16,926 nucleotides of DNA from Candidatus Atribacteria bacterium (lineage in GTDB: Bacteria > Atribacterota > Atribacteria > Atribacterales > Atribacteraceae). The stretch covers positions 1-16,926 of the forward strand of contig JAGPGC010000008.1 of the NCBI GenBank assembly GCA_018056205.1, in the 5' to 3' direction. The notes below the pieces were generated by a model that was given only the letters and a program-made list of their open reading frames with translations, was not told the DNA's origin and ran no database searches. The position numbers were made by a program, and so were the translations under genes. Positions 7,218-14,843 of this stretch are shown piece after piece (position 1 is the stretch's first letter; the number at the start of each line of letters is the position of its first letter).

Positions 7218-7723
7218 TGCCAAAAACCCTCCGGACACTCGACGGTTATGAATCCATCCAGAAGGTTAATATTTTTAACGAAAATCCGAATAAAAGGAAG
7301 CAAAAATTCTCTATTGTCTCGAATTATCTGCAAATAGTCATAAGCTGGTCCTTCAATAATATCAGAGACAATTCCCAGGCATTGGTTGTTCTCTATTACT
7401 TTTAAATTGATCAACTGGTAAACTAAATAAGTTCCCGGTTTATCTGTTTTTAATACCTCAGGTTTTACTTTCCAGATCGATCTCCCCACTAATGGTTCTA
7501 CTTCATTTTTGGTATTCAATTCCTCAAACCATAAAAGCACCAACCGACCCATTGGATGGAAATCTTTTACCACTAAGGAACGGTATTGGTCTTTTTCTTC
7601 AATAAACAAAATATTACCTGGAGAAAAGCTTTCTAAAGTTTCTCCAAATGAAATAGCTTTTAATCCACCTGCTAATCCGTGGGGTTTTAAAAATTTACCA
7701 ACGACAACTTTATCCTTATCTAT
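7214..7723 (-). CDS. rimM: Ribosome maturation factor RimM, with a non-canonical start codon
   Basis: RimM helps assemble the 30S head and binds S19. The N-terminal barrel begins with [17 protein letters not shown], matching the family VGKI-KPHGL-GE-K pattern. The C-terminal PRC-barrel is [12 protein letters not shown] through EFLLPFI. The end, ECPEGFWQ, is typical. Reading this frame backwards, the first stop is at 7735-7733, and no ATG, GTG or TTG occurs before the conserved N-terminus. The first TTG (7609) would remove about 38 conserved residues. The best candidates are ATA (7723-7721), overlapping the khpA stop as ATAG and giving 169 residues, the family's normal length, or ATT (7729-7727). 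GTT at 7708 is also possible, with AAGGA just upstream. Identity is certain; the start is not. The stop overlaps trmD. Confidence 0.9.
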   Translation of the reverse strand: MDKDKVVVGKFLKPHGLAGGLKAISFGETLESFSPGNILFIEEKDQYRSLVVKDFHPMGRLVLLWFEELNTKNEVEPLVGRSIWKVKPEVLKTDKPGTYLVYQLINLKVIENNQCLGIVSDIIEGPAYDYLQIIRDNREFLLPFIRIFVKNINLLDGFITVECPEGFWQ

Positions 7724-7950
7724 TCCAATATCTCAACGACCGCCTTCTTGCCACTTTTTACGCAAGCCGCTTTAACTATGGTTCGGATAGAACGAGCAAT
7801 TCTTCCCTGTTTACCAATAACTTTACCCATATCTTCGGGAGCGACTCGCACCTCATAAATCACTGATTGTTCACCTTGGACCTCTGAGACTCTAACCTGT
7901 TCTGGGTTGTCAACTAACGCTTTTACCATGTATTCTACGAGATCCTTCAC
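7720..7950 (-). CDS. khpA: KH-domain RNA-binding protein KhpA
   Basis: A 76-residue single KH-domain protein of the KhpA (YlqC) family. It binds RNA and in other bacteria partners KhpB/Jag in controlling cell length and division-related transcripts. The KH signature [20 protein letters not shown] (42-61) contains the GxxG loop IGKQGR. The C-terminus KKAVVEILE is typical. The gene starts with GTG that overlaps the rpsP stop (GTGA, 4 bases). It ends where rimM must begin. The rpsP-khpA-rimM-trmD order is highly conserved and supports the assignment. Confidence 0.95.
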   Translation of the reverse strand: MKDLVEYMVKALVDNPEQVRVSEVQGEQSVIYEVRVAPEDMGKVIGKQGRIARSIRTIVKAACVKSGKKAVVEILE

Positions 7951-8198
7951 TCCATTCCCAACCTTTCTGTCTGTTTTAATAAAGCTTTAACTTTATCAGA
8001 CATAATTGCCCCATTATTAAGCCAATATTGAATTCGGTCGTATTTGATAGACCAAAGCGGTGGATTAACTATTGGTGAATAGTTCCCCAATATTTCTACT
8101 GGTTTCCCATCCCGCGCTTTCTGGGAGTCGATCGCTACCAATCGGTAATAGGGAGCATGCTTACGGCCAATTTTAGTGAGCCTTAATTTCACTGCCAT
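7947..8198 (-). CDS. rpsP: 30S ribosomal protein S16
   Basis: S16 is an assembly protein of the 30S body. The 83-residue product has the family N-terminus [22 protein letters not shown] (3-24), then [14 protein letters not shown] (29-42) and the helix [12 protein letters not shown]. The length is typical. AAAGGAG lies 7 bases before the ATG. It heads the compact block rpsP-khpA-rimM-trmD, in which every junction overlaps, so translation is probably coupled throughout. It follows ffh with a gap of about 70 bases and no clear terminator or promoter between, so it may be co-transcribed with ffh. Confidence 0.98.
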   Translation of the reverse strand: MAVKLRLTKIGRKHAPYYRLVAIDSQKARDGKPVEILGNYSPIVNPPLWSIKYDRIQYWLNNGAIMSDKVKALLKQTERLGME

Positions 8199-8268
8199 CG
8201 TTATTCTCCTTTCTTTTTAAATCAGATATTTTTCTACTGGATGAAATCGAAATGAGATGATAAGTTTT

Positions 8269-9606
8269 TTAGGTATTCCACCCGAACCGTCCCTTTCTTT
8301 TCAAAAATGGGCTTTTCCCGGTACGGTTCATCTGTTTCCAAAGTTTATGAAAATTCTCAAATTGCTTTAACAAACGATTAACATCTTGAATGGTGGTTCC
8401 GCTGCCTTGAGCTACTCTTCGTCGTCGGCTGGAATTGATTATAGAAGGATTAGCTCTCTCATCCGGTGTCATTGATTGAATAATAGCTTGTACCCGTTTA
8501 AGATTTTTTTCTCCATCAATCTGAGAAATTCCACTTCGAAGGTTACCGGGCAGCATTCCCATAATTTCATCAAATGAACCTAAATCTTTTACTCTTTTTA
8601 ACTCCTCCATAAAGTCATTCAAATCAATCTCTTTTTTCCCTAATTTTTTTTCAATTTTCTTTTTTTCTTCTTCGTCTATCGACCTTTCAATTTTTTCAAT
8701 GAGGGTCAGGGTATCACCCATTCCCATGATACGACTTGCCATTCGGTCAGGATGAAAAACTTCAAGTTGGTCTACTTTTTCCCCCACTCCAGCAAATTTA
8801 ACTGGCCACCCAGTCTGAGCAACGATTGATAAGACTGCTCCACCTCGGGCATCGGTATCAACCTTCGCTAAAATAAGTCCAGTTGGGTTGACCCATTGTT
8901 TAAAAGATTGAGCAACTTTTACTGCTTCCTGACCGGTTGTAGCGTCTAAAACTAGTAAGATTTCTTTTAAAGAAATTTTATCGACAACCTCTTTTAGTTC
9001 AGCTAAAAGCTCTTCTTCAACATGCAGTCTTCCTGCCGTATCAATTAATATCAAATCATAACTTTTTTCTCGAGAATGCCGAATAGCGCTTTGAATCATC
9101 TCAAGTGGTGTCAAAGCTTTGGGATCATCATAAAAATCAATTTGGGAATTTCGGCACAAAACCGACAGCTGCTCTTTAGCGGCAGGACGACGAGTATCGG
9201 TTGATATTGCCAGAGGAAACAACCCTTGATTTTTTAAACGAACTGCCAACTTGCCGAGAGTGGTTGTCTTTCCTGAGCCTTGAAGTCCAACCAACATAAT
9301 AAGAACTGGCATCGTACCGCCGATTTCTAAGGAACTAACCTCGCCCCCTAATATTTTACGGATTTCGTCCCATAAAATCTTTATGACCATTTCTCCCGGT
9401 GTGACGCTCTCCAATACTTCTTTTCCTACGGCTCGCTCTTTCACTCGAGCAACAAGATCTTTAACTACCCGATAATGAACATCAGATTCCAAGAGAACCA
9501 TTCGTAATTCTTTTAATATTGCATCGACATCTTGTTCGCTTAGCTTTCCTTTACTTCTTAACTTTTTAAAAATTCCTGAAAATTTATTGACTAATTGTTC
9601 GAACAT
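8269..9606 (-). CDS. ffh: Signal recognition particle GTPase Ffh (SRP54)
   Basis: Ffh binds signal sequences and 4.5S RNA and delivers ribosomes to the membrane through FtsY. 445 residues. The N-domain (1-95) contains the ALLESDV-like box LLESDVHYRVV. The G-domain has G1 GLQGSGKT (107-114), DTRRPAA (137-143), DTAGR (189-193), AKVD (247-250) and GVGEKVDQLEVFHPDRMASRI (273-293). The M-domain (about 300-435) includes MLPGN and the RNA-binding SRRRRVAQGSGT (393-404). The G4 element reads AKVDTDARGGA instead of the usual TKLDGDARGGA. The Shine-Dalgarno GGAG is 7 bases before the ATG. Its own promoter (9658-9686) overlaps the ftsY stop. No ylxM gene lies between ftsY and ffh. Confidence 0.97.
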   Translation of the reverse strand: MFEQLVNKFSGIFKKLRSKGKLSEQDVDAILKELRMVLLESDVHYRVVKDLVARVKERAVGKEVLESVTPGEMVIKILWDEIRKILGGEVSSLEIGGTMPVLIMLVGLQGSGKTTTLGKLAVRLKNQGLFPLAISTDTRRPAAKEQLSVLCRNSQIDFYDDPKALTPLEMIQSAIRHSREKSYDLILIDTAGRLHVEEELLAELKEVVDKISLKEILLVLDATTGQEAVKVAQSFKQWVNPTGLILAKVDTDARGGAVLSIVAQTGWPVKFAGVGEKVDQLEVFHPDRMASRIMGMGDTLTLIEKIERSIDEEEKKKIEKKLGKKEIDLNDFMEELKRVKDLGSFDEIMGMLPGNLRSGISQIDGEKNLKRVQAIIQSMTPDERANPSIINSSRRRRVAQGSGTTIQDVNRLLKQFENFHKLWKQMNRTGKSPFLKRKGRFGWNT

Positions 9607-9657
9607 GACTAAACTCCAAAACTGAATTTCTTTATTAAATTATGCAAGACAAATAAG

Positions 9658-9686
9658 ATAATAATCGCCACTGCTTAGACTGTCAA
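9658..9686 (-). promoter_or_regulatory. Strong sigma70-type promoter for ffh, overlapping the ftsY stop codon
   Basis: On the minus strand a perfect TTGACA (9686-9681) is followed after 17 bases by TATTAT (9663-9658; five of six). The TGA inside TTGACA is the ftsY stop codon. Transcription would start near 9651, 45 bases before the ffh ATG. With optimal spacing and a perfect -35, this is the best promoter match in the window. Confidence 0.7.
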
Positions 9687-10618
9687 GGAACTTCTTCGTC
9701 ATATACTATGGCTTTTATAAACTGCTCAGAATCAAAAGGCTGAAGGTCTTCGATTTTTTCACCTATTCCTAAAAATTTTATTGACAAATTTAATTCTTTT
9801 TTAATCCGGAAAACAATACCACCCTTAGCTTGACTATCCCATTTAGAAAGAATAACTCCATTCAAAGGAATGGCCTTTCCAATTGATTCTGCTTGAAGAA
9901 AAGCATTTTGACCAGTCATCGCATCAATAACTAACAAATTCTCAATGTTTCCAGGAATAAAATTCTTTTGAACAATTTTTCCCATTTTTTCCAATTCTGC
10001 CAACAGATTTTTATTAACATGCGACCGACCTGCAGTATCAATAATCACCAGGTTCCGGTTCTTTTTTAGTGCCGCTTCTATCCCATCATAAATAATCGAT
10101 CCCGGATCAGCACCAGGTGAACCCTTGAAAAAGAAACAACCAGCTCTTTCCGCCCAAATTTCCAATTGGTCAACAGCAGCGGCACGAAAAGTATCAGCTG
10201 CAATGAGGGCGACTTCTTCATCCTGAAGCGAATAATATCGGGCTAATTTACCAGCCATAGTGGTTTTTCCTACACCATTGATTCCTGCTAATAAAATTGC
10301 TTTCATTTTATCGCTTTGAGCTGAAGAAAAAAGACGGGAATCATTTCCATTGAGAATGAGACTTAATTTTTTATAAAGCCAATCCTGCCAACTGCCATTT
10401 TCTTCTTTCTGTTTTTTTAAATCTCGGAACTCTTCGATTAATTCCATGGCTAAATTTGGGCCTAAATCAGCCTGTACCAACATTTCCTCTAATGCTTCCC
10501 AGTCTTCATCTTGGGGTGAATCAACTGACCACAAACGAGAAAATTGGTTTTTGACCCCTTCTTTAATTTTTTCAATACCTTTAACCCATTTGTGAAATAT
10601 CGCTTTCTTTTCTTCCAT
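9683..10618 (-). CDS. ftsY: SRP receptor GTPase FtsY
   Basis: Membrane-associated receptor for Ffh. 311 residues, a short form without a long acidic A-domain, as in many thermophiles and Firmicutes; membrane contact probably comes from the amphipathic N-terminus (1-30). The N-domain runs to about 95. The G-domain has G1 GINGVGKT (112-119) followed by TM instead of TT, then DTFRAAAVDQL (142-152), DTAGRSH (194-200), SKWD (258-261) and GIGEKIEDLQPFDSEQF (284-300). The segment after G4 is SKWDSQAKGG where TKLDGTAKGG is the norm. The AGGAG Shine-Dalgarno is unusually close to the ATG (2 bases), with GAGGT also just upstream. The gene lies between smc and ffh, a common order. Confidence 0.97.
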   Translation of the reverse strand: MEEKKAIFHKWVKGIEKIKEGVKNQFSRLWSVDSPQDEDWEALEEMLVQADLGPNLAMELIEEFRDLKKQKEENGSWQDWLYKKLSLILNGNDSRLFSSAQSDKMKAILLAGINGVGKTTMAGKLARYYSLQDEEVALIAADTFRAAAVDQLEIWAERAGCFFFKGSPGADPGSIIYDGIEAALKKNRNLVIIDTAGRSHVNKNLLAELEKMGKIVQKNFIPGNIENLLVIDAMTGQNAFLQAESIGKAIPLNGVILSKWDSQAKGGIVFRIKKELNLSIKFLGIGEKIEDLQPFDSEQFIKAIVYDEEVP

Positions 10619-10641
10619 TTCTCCTACCTCTTTGTTCTAAA

Positions 10642-10669
10642 TTAATAGGTGATCAGTGATGAGTGACAA
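10642..10669 (-). promoter_or_regulatory. Possible promoter for ftsY
   Basis: On the minus strand TTGTCA (10669-10664) and TATTAA (10647-10642) are separated by 16 bases, five of six and four of six to consensus. It lies 24 bases before the ftsY ATG and overlaps a heptamer repeat. Weak candidate; ftsY may simply be read through from smc. Confidence 0.3.
10649..10669. repeat. Three tandem GTGAYNA heptamers between smc and ftsY
   Basis: The plus strand reads GTGATCA, GTGATGA, GTGACAA with no spacing. Two similar units, GTGACAA and GTGATAA, stand at 3541-3554 in another intergenic region, and one GTGATGA occurs at 1499-1505. The shared phase and intergenic locations suggest remnants of a dispersed heptamer repeat family. 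With such short units, chance cannot be excluded. Confidence 0.4.
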
Positions 10670-10691
10670 TTAAATTTTTTACCATGGTTTA

Positions 10692-13600
10692 TTAATTTTG
10701 GGAAGATAAGAGAGTTAGATTTTTCCCTGAAAGAGTTACCACTCGCGAAATCCCCGGTTCATCCATAGTCACTCCAATGATCCGGTCGGATACTTCCATA
10801 ATTTCTTCCTGGTGGGTTACAATAATAACCTGACATTCCTGGGAAAACTCCTTAATAAGTTCAGCTAAACGGATGCTGTTAAAATGATCAAGGGTAGCAT
10901 CAACTTCATCAAAAAAACAAAAGCGGTATCCTCCAGATTTAAATAAAGCAAAAAAGAGACAAAGAGCAATAAGCGCTTTTTCCCCGCTGGATAAAAGTGA
11001 CAATCTTTGTTTTTTCTTCCCTGGTATCTGGATGATAATTTCTAAATTTTGCTCTTCTATCTCAATTTTTGCTCTACCACCATTAAAAACTCTTTGAAAA
11101 TTATTCTGAAAATGGAAATTGGCCTCCGATAAAAATTCGTAAAACAATTCATGGCATAATTGTTCACATTCTATTCGGTTCTTTTCCAATTGTAGGACAA
11201 CCTCCTGAAAATAAGCTATCTTCTCTTGTAAATAATTTTGACGCTCTTGCAAATCTCTAAGCTGGGATATTGACCCTCTTCGAATATCCCAATTTTTCAA
11301 ACGGGTTTCCTTTTCAGCCATCAATTGTTCTAAATGGTGATAATCGAGGTAAGGTGGTAAACTTATATCGTCAGTATTAACTTCTTTAAATTCATTGAGA
11401 CGAGTCGTAAATTCCTGAATTTCAAAAGACCATTTTTCCTTTTGTAAATTTAGCTTCTCCAACCTACGGGAAAGCGAATCCTGTTTTTCTTTCCCATTTT
11501 TTCTTTGATATTCAATTTCAGCTATCTTTTTTTGAATCTCATCCACTGCAATAAATGCTGCCTCTTTCCGACTTGACTCGAATTGATATTCTTCATTTAA
11601 TTTTTTAATCTTAAGAAAGACCTCCTTCCATACTTCTGGAGAATGAGTCTGGCTCAACTCAATGCTTCTGAGAGAAGAAAGAGATTTTTCAATTTGCTTC
11701 TCAAGGGTGGCTTGTTCATTTTCCAATTTTTCTTCGGTTAATCGCAATTTTTCCCGATCAAATCGTTTTTTTTGAGTCTTTCTTAAATTATCTTCCAATT
11801 GATTGATTTCATTTTCAATATCTTTTTTCTCCTCAACTAATCGACTTAATTGGGTATCAATATTATCTTTTTCCTTGAGAAAAGATTGTCTTTTTAAATT
11901 AATATTTTCGATTTTTTCCGCTTTCTTTTTTCTTTCCCGAAGGAGATCATCATAACGGATTTGGAGAATATGCAATTCTCCTTCAATTTTTGCTATTTCT
12001 TTTTCCAATTGATTTTCCTTAGTTAGAAGAATTGACAGGTTTTTTTCACCTTCCTGGATCCTCTTTTGCAAAATAGATCCCTTGGTTTGCCAGCTTCGAT
12101 AAAATCTAACACCACTCCGGTGGGTAATCAGCTTCCGGGGGAAAATCAATGATCCATCTCTTCTATACACAACCTTCCCATCGGAGCTAATCATATTTAC
12201 CGAAGGAATTTCCGAACAGGAAAAGGCAGCTATTATCTGGTCTTTAGTGAAAATTTTCCAGTAATCGGCCGGTGGTAAAATATTCAAAGCTATAAAACTC
12301 CGCCCTGACTTTTCAGAAGAAGCATGAAAAATCAAATCTTCATTGGTTTTAAGAATAGGAGTATAATCTCTAAAGATCCAATTTAAAGCGTAAATAACTT
12401 TCCCCGGCCAACCTTGCTGAATGAGTTTTTTGAATAGGTCGGCAATTCTTTCGTCAATTTTCTCTTCTGGTTCGTATTCTCCTAAGCTATTTTGAATTTT
12501 AACCAGTAAGGCTTTTTCCCGGTCAATTTTTTCTTTAAGCTGTGTTCTTCCCCTGATAAATTGCTGACCTTCTTCATGAAGGATTGACCTTCTTTTTTTA
12601 AATTCTTCTATCTGTCGAATTAGGTCTTCAGATGAGAAATCAAGAGTATTCTGTTCACGCTGCAGAACTTCTAATTCTTCAGAAAGATATTGAATTGATG
12701 TTTCAAGACGCGACCAGGTTTGTTTCAGCTGATTAATTTGTTCATGGTAAAAGTCTTTACGCACTCTAAATTCAGAAACCTTTTTTTGATAATCTTTTTC
12801 CTTTTTTTCCAGTTCTCCTAAGGTTTCTTGATATAAAGGATGGTTTTTAAATTCACTAATATTCTTCTTAAGAAGGGTTAATTTTGGTTGAAATTCATCT
12901 AAACTTTCTTTAATTAATAATTTATTTTTCTCTCTTTGCCGTGCTTCGCTGAGATGAAAGTAGACCTGCTGCTCCGCAGAGCGTAGATCCTCACGCAGGT
13001 TGGCTAACCGCTCAATTACCTGTGATTGATATCTTTTTTTCTCTTTAAATAACTCCTGTTGTTTTTGCCACAAATTATCTAATCTAATCCCCTCATCGAT
13101 TAATTTTCCTAAATCTCGTTCGATCTCTTCCTTTTCCTTTTCCAATCCTTTTATTTTTTTTAACCTTTGTTGAATAAGTTGATTAAAATATTCTTTGCGA
13201 AGTGCAATAAAAAATTGCTCTTCTAAAAGGTATCGTTCTTCTTGTTTGGCATATTCCGAAATCTTTTCAATCTGAAGATTGAGTTCAATTTCTCGTTCTT
13301 TCAAACGGGATATTTTCTCAATAATTCGATTTAAAGAAGATTTAACTTCAGCGAGCTTTTCTTTGACAGGAAAAGTACCACTGGCCATTTCAAAAAGAGA
13401 AAATTTATCACTGGGATGGAAATCAAATAGGTTTTGCAGCTTGGTGTTATCAACGACGGTTATGCCAATACTATCAACCAAAAACCCCAACTTTCGCAAT
13501 TCATCTTTTAAATCTTTTAAACGAAGACGATTTTGATTTAAAAAATACTCTGATTCTCCTGAGGCAAAGATACGTCTTCCAATAGAAAAAGGGGGCTCTT

Positions 13601-13859
13601 CATCATCTGACCACTGGGTTTCAATAAAAGCCATTCCCAGTGACTTCGCTCCGGCTGCACCATGAAAAATAACTTCTTTTCCCTGGGAAACTCTCATTTC
13701 TCTAAAATTATCACCTAAAACCCAACGGAGAGCATCGATGATATTACTTTTGCCTGAACCATTCGGACCAACAATTACATTTAATCCTGGGTGAAACTCA
13801 ATCGTTATTGGATGGGCAAAAGATTTAAATCCATGGACACTTAAATGAGTCAAAAACAT
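10692..13859 (-). CDS. smc: Chromosome segregation protein SMC, short and divergent
   Basis: ABC-type ATPase that extrudes DNA loops and organises the chromosome, normally with ScpA/ScpB. 1055 residues against about 1180 usually. The N-head (1-175) has HGFKSFAHPITIEF and Walker A GPNGSGKSN (31-39), with R56 and VIFHGA as expected. The usual Q-loop IIGQG is replaced by TVVDNTK (134-140), and EEAAG by FEMASG. Coiled coils span about 176-465 and 590-910. A reduced hinge (about 470-590) keeps GRSFIALN. The C-head has signature LSSGE (956-960, normally LSGGE), Walker B FFDEVD with E985, and the switch H1016. The ATG overlaps the end of rnc by 10 bases and has no clear Shine-Dalgarno. Position between rnc and ftsY is that of true smc. 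Confidence 0.93.
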   Translation of the reverse strand: MFLTHLSVHGFKSFAHPITIEFHPGLNVIVGPNGSGKSNIIDALRWVLGDNFREMRVSQGKEVIFHGAAGAKSLGMAFIETQWSDDEEPPFSIGRRIFASGESEYFLNQNRLRLKDLKDELRKLGFLVDSIGITVVDNTKLQNLFDFHPSDKFSLFEMASGTFPVKEKLAEVKSSLNRIIEKISRLKEREIELNLQIEKISEYAKQEERYLLEEQFFIALRKEYFNQLIQQRLKKIKGLEKEKEEIERDLGKLIDEGIRLDNLWQKQQELFKEKKRYQSQVIERLANLREDLRSAEQQVYFHLSEARQREKNKLLIKESLDEFQPKLTLLKKNISEFKNHPLYQETLGELEKKEKDYQKKVSEFRVRKDFYHEQINQLKQTWSRLETSIQYLSEELEVLQREQNTLDFSSEDLIRQIEEFKKRRSILHEEGQQFIRGRTQLKEKIDREKALLVKIQNSLGEYEPEEKIDERIADLFKKLIQQGWPGKVIYALNWIFRDYTPILKTNEDLIFHASSEKSGRSFIALNILPPADYWKIFTKDQIIAAFSCSEIPSVNMISSDGKVVYRRDGSLIFPRKLITHRSGVRFYRSWQTKGSILQKRIQEGEKNLSILLTKENQLEKEIAKIEGELHILQIRYDDLLRERKKKAEKIENINLKRQSFLKEKDNIDTQLSRLVEEKKDIENEINQLEDNLRKTQKKRFDREKLRLTEEKLENEQATLEKQIEKSLSSLRSIELSQTHSPEVWKEVFLKIKKLNEEYQFESSRKEAAFIAVDEIQKKIAEIEYQRKNGKEKQDSLSRRLEKLNLQKEKWSFEIQEFTTRLNEFKEVNTDDISLPPYLDYHHLEQLMAEKETRLKNWDIRRGSISQLRDLQERQNYLQEKIAYFQEVVLQLEKNRIECEQLCHELFYEFLSEANFHFQNNFQRVFNGGRAKIEIEEQNLEIIIQIPGKKKQRLSLLSSGEKALIALCLFFALFKSGGYRFCFFDEVDATLDHFNSIRLAELIKEFSQECQVIIVTHQEEIMEVSDRIIGVTMDEPGISRVVTLSGKNLTLLSSQN

Positions 13860-14566
13860 TGATTATCACTAAAACCATATTTTTCTTCAATGATCTTTTC
13901 CCAAGCTTTACGAGCAGCTTCTTGCTCAGCCTTTTTTTTACTGCTCCCCTCACCAATTGCTACTTCTTTCTCATTAATCCGAACACTTATACAATACTTC
14001 TTATGATCTAAAGATTCTTCAATTACTTGATAAGCTGGAAGAGTTTCGTGTTCTTTAAGAGACCAGGTTTGTAAGAGGCTTTTATAGTTGACCGAAAGAA
14101 AAATTAGCTCAAGACCGCCTTCCGAAGAAAAAATGGTATCTAATACTTTTTTCGTTTTATCGAACGATTTTGAATCCAAATACACTGCACCGACCAATGC
14201 TTCCAGTGCACTGGAAATAATCGAATCTTTCTCCCGTCCTCGACCCTTCTCTTCTCCTTTGCCAAGAAGGATAAATCGCTCCAGATGTATATTGCGGGCA
14301 ACTTGGGCTAAACTCTCTTCACTGGCCCATTTTGCTTTCATTGCTGAAAGCCAACTTCTTGGTTTTTCATAATGAGAAAAAAGGTAGTCGGCAATATATA
14401 AGCCGACTACTGCATCGCCCAGCCATTCAAACTTATCATTACAATGCCCTTCTCTTCCTTCCAGCGCCGATTTATGCAACAAGGCAATTTTCAAAAGATT
14501 ACGATTTTCAAAATGATACCCAATTCGATGTTCAAGTTCGATAAGTTCGTCTTCAATAAGAGGCAT
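13850..14566 (-). CDS. rnc: Ribonuclease III
   Basis: Double-strand-specific endoribonuclease for rRNA and mRNA processing. 238 residues. The catalytic domain (1-155) has signature NDKFEWLGDAVVGL (43-56). E47 and D51 match metal ligands, and D44 stands where Glu is usual. The second acidic cluster reads SSALEALVGAVYLD (118-131): E122 is present, but Ser119 occupies the position of the usual Asp (E. coli D114). The dsRNA-binding domain (about 162-230) ends with GEGSSKKKAEQEAARKAW. The gene follows acpP by 14 bases without a visible Shine-Dalgarno, and its stop overlaps smc. The fold is intact apart from the substitution, so I treat it as a real gene. Confidence 0.96.
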   Translation of the reverse strand: MPLIEDELIELEHRIGYHFENRNLLKIALLHKSALEGREGHCNDKFEWLGDAVVGLYIADYLFSHYEKPRSWLSAMKAKWASEESLAQVARNIHLERFILLGKGEEKGRGREKDSIISSALEALVGAVYLDSKSFDKTKKVLDTIFSSEGGLELIFLSVNYKSLLQTWSLKEHETLPAYQVIEESLDHKKYCISVRINEKEVAIGEGSSKKKAEQEAARKAWEKIIEEKYGFSDNQCF

Positions 14567-14580
14567 TGTTGGTTACGAAA

Positions 14581-14814
14581 TTAGCTCAATTTCGATTCTA
14601 TATAATCGATTGCTTCTTGGACTGAGGTAATCTTTTCAGCGTCTTCATCGGGAATTTCTATATCAAATTCTTCTTCGAATGCCATAATCAGTTCTACGAT
14701 ATCAAGTGAATCAGCACCAAGGTCATCAATAAAGGAAGCATCTGGTGCAACATCATCTTCTTCAATACCAAGCTGATCAACAATAATCTCTTTAACTTTG
14801 GAATAAACATCCAT
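14581..14814 (-). CDS. acpP: Acyl carrier protein
   Basis: Carries growing acyl chains on a 4'-phosphopantetheine arm. 77 residues, strongly acidic. Ser36 in [12 protein letters not shown] is the attachment site, and helix 2 [17 protein letters not shown] is the standard partner-binding surface. I chose the ATG at 14814: it has GGAGG 8 bases upstream and gives the normal [10 protein letters not shown] start. A TTG at 14829 would place the Shine-Dalgarno in the coding sequence. It follows fabG by 29 bases. In many genomes fabF follows acpP before rnc; here rnc follows directly. Confidence 0.97.
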   Translation of the reverse strand: MDVYSKVKEIIVDQLGIEEDDVAPDASFIDDLGADSLDIVELIMAFEEEFDIEIPDEDAEKITSVQEAIDYIESKLS

Positions 14815-14843
14815 TTCCAGCACCTCCAACTATTCAATTTGTT

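Noticed and set aside
7214..7609. A short rimM starting at TTG 7609
   Set aside because: It would drop about 38 residues that clearly encode the conserved RimM N-terminus in the same uninterrupted frame.
8269..10618. ffh and ftsY as one duplicated GTPase gene
   Set aside because: They share only the NG core; ffh has a full M-domain and ftsY has the receptor-type motifs, so these are the normal pair.
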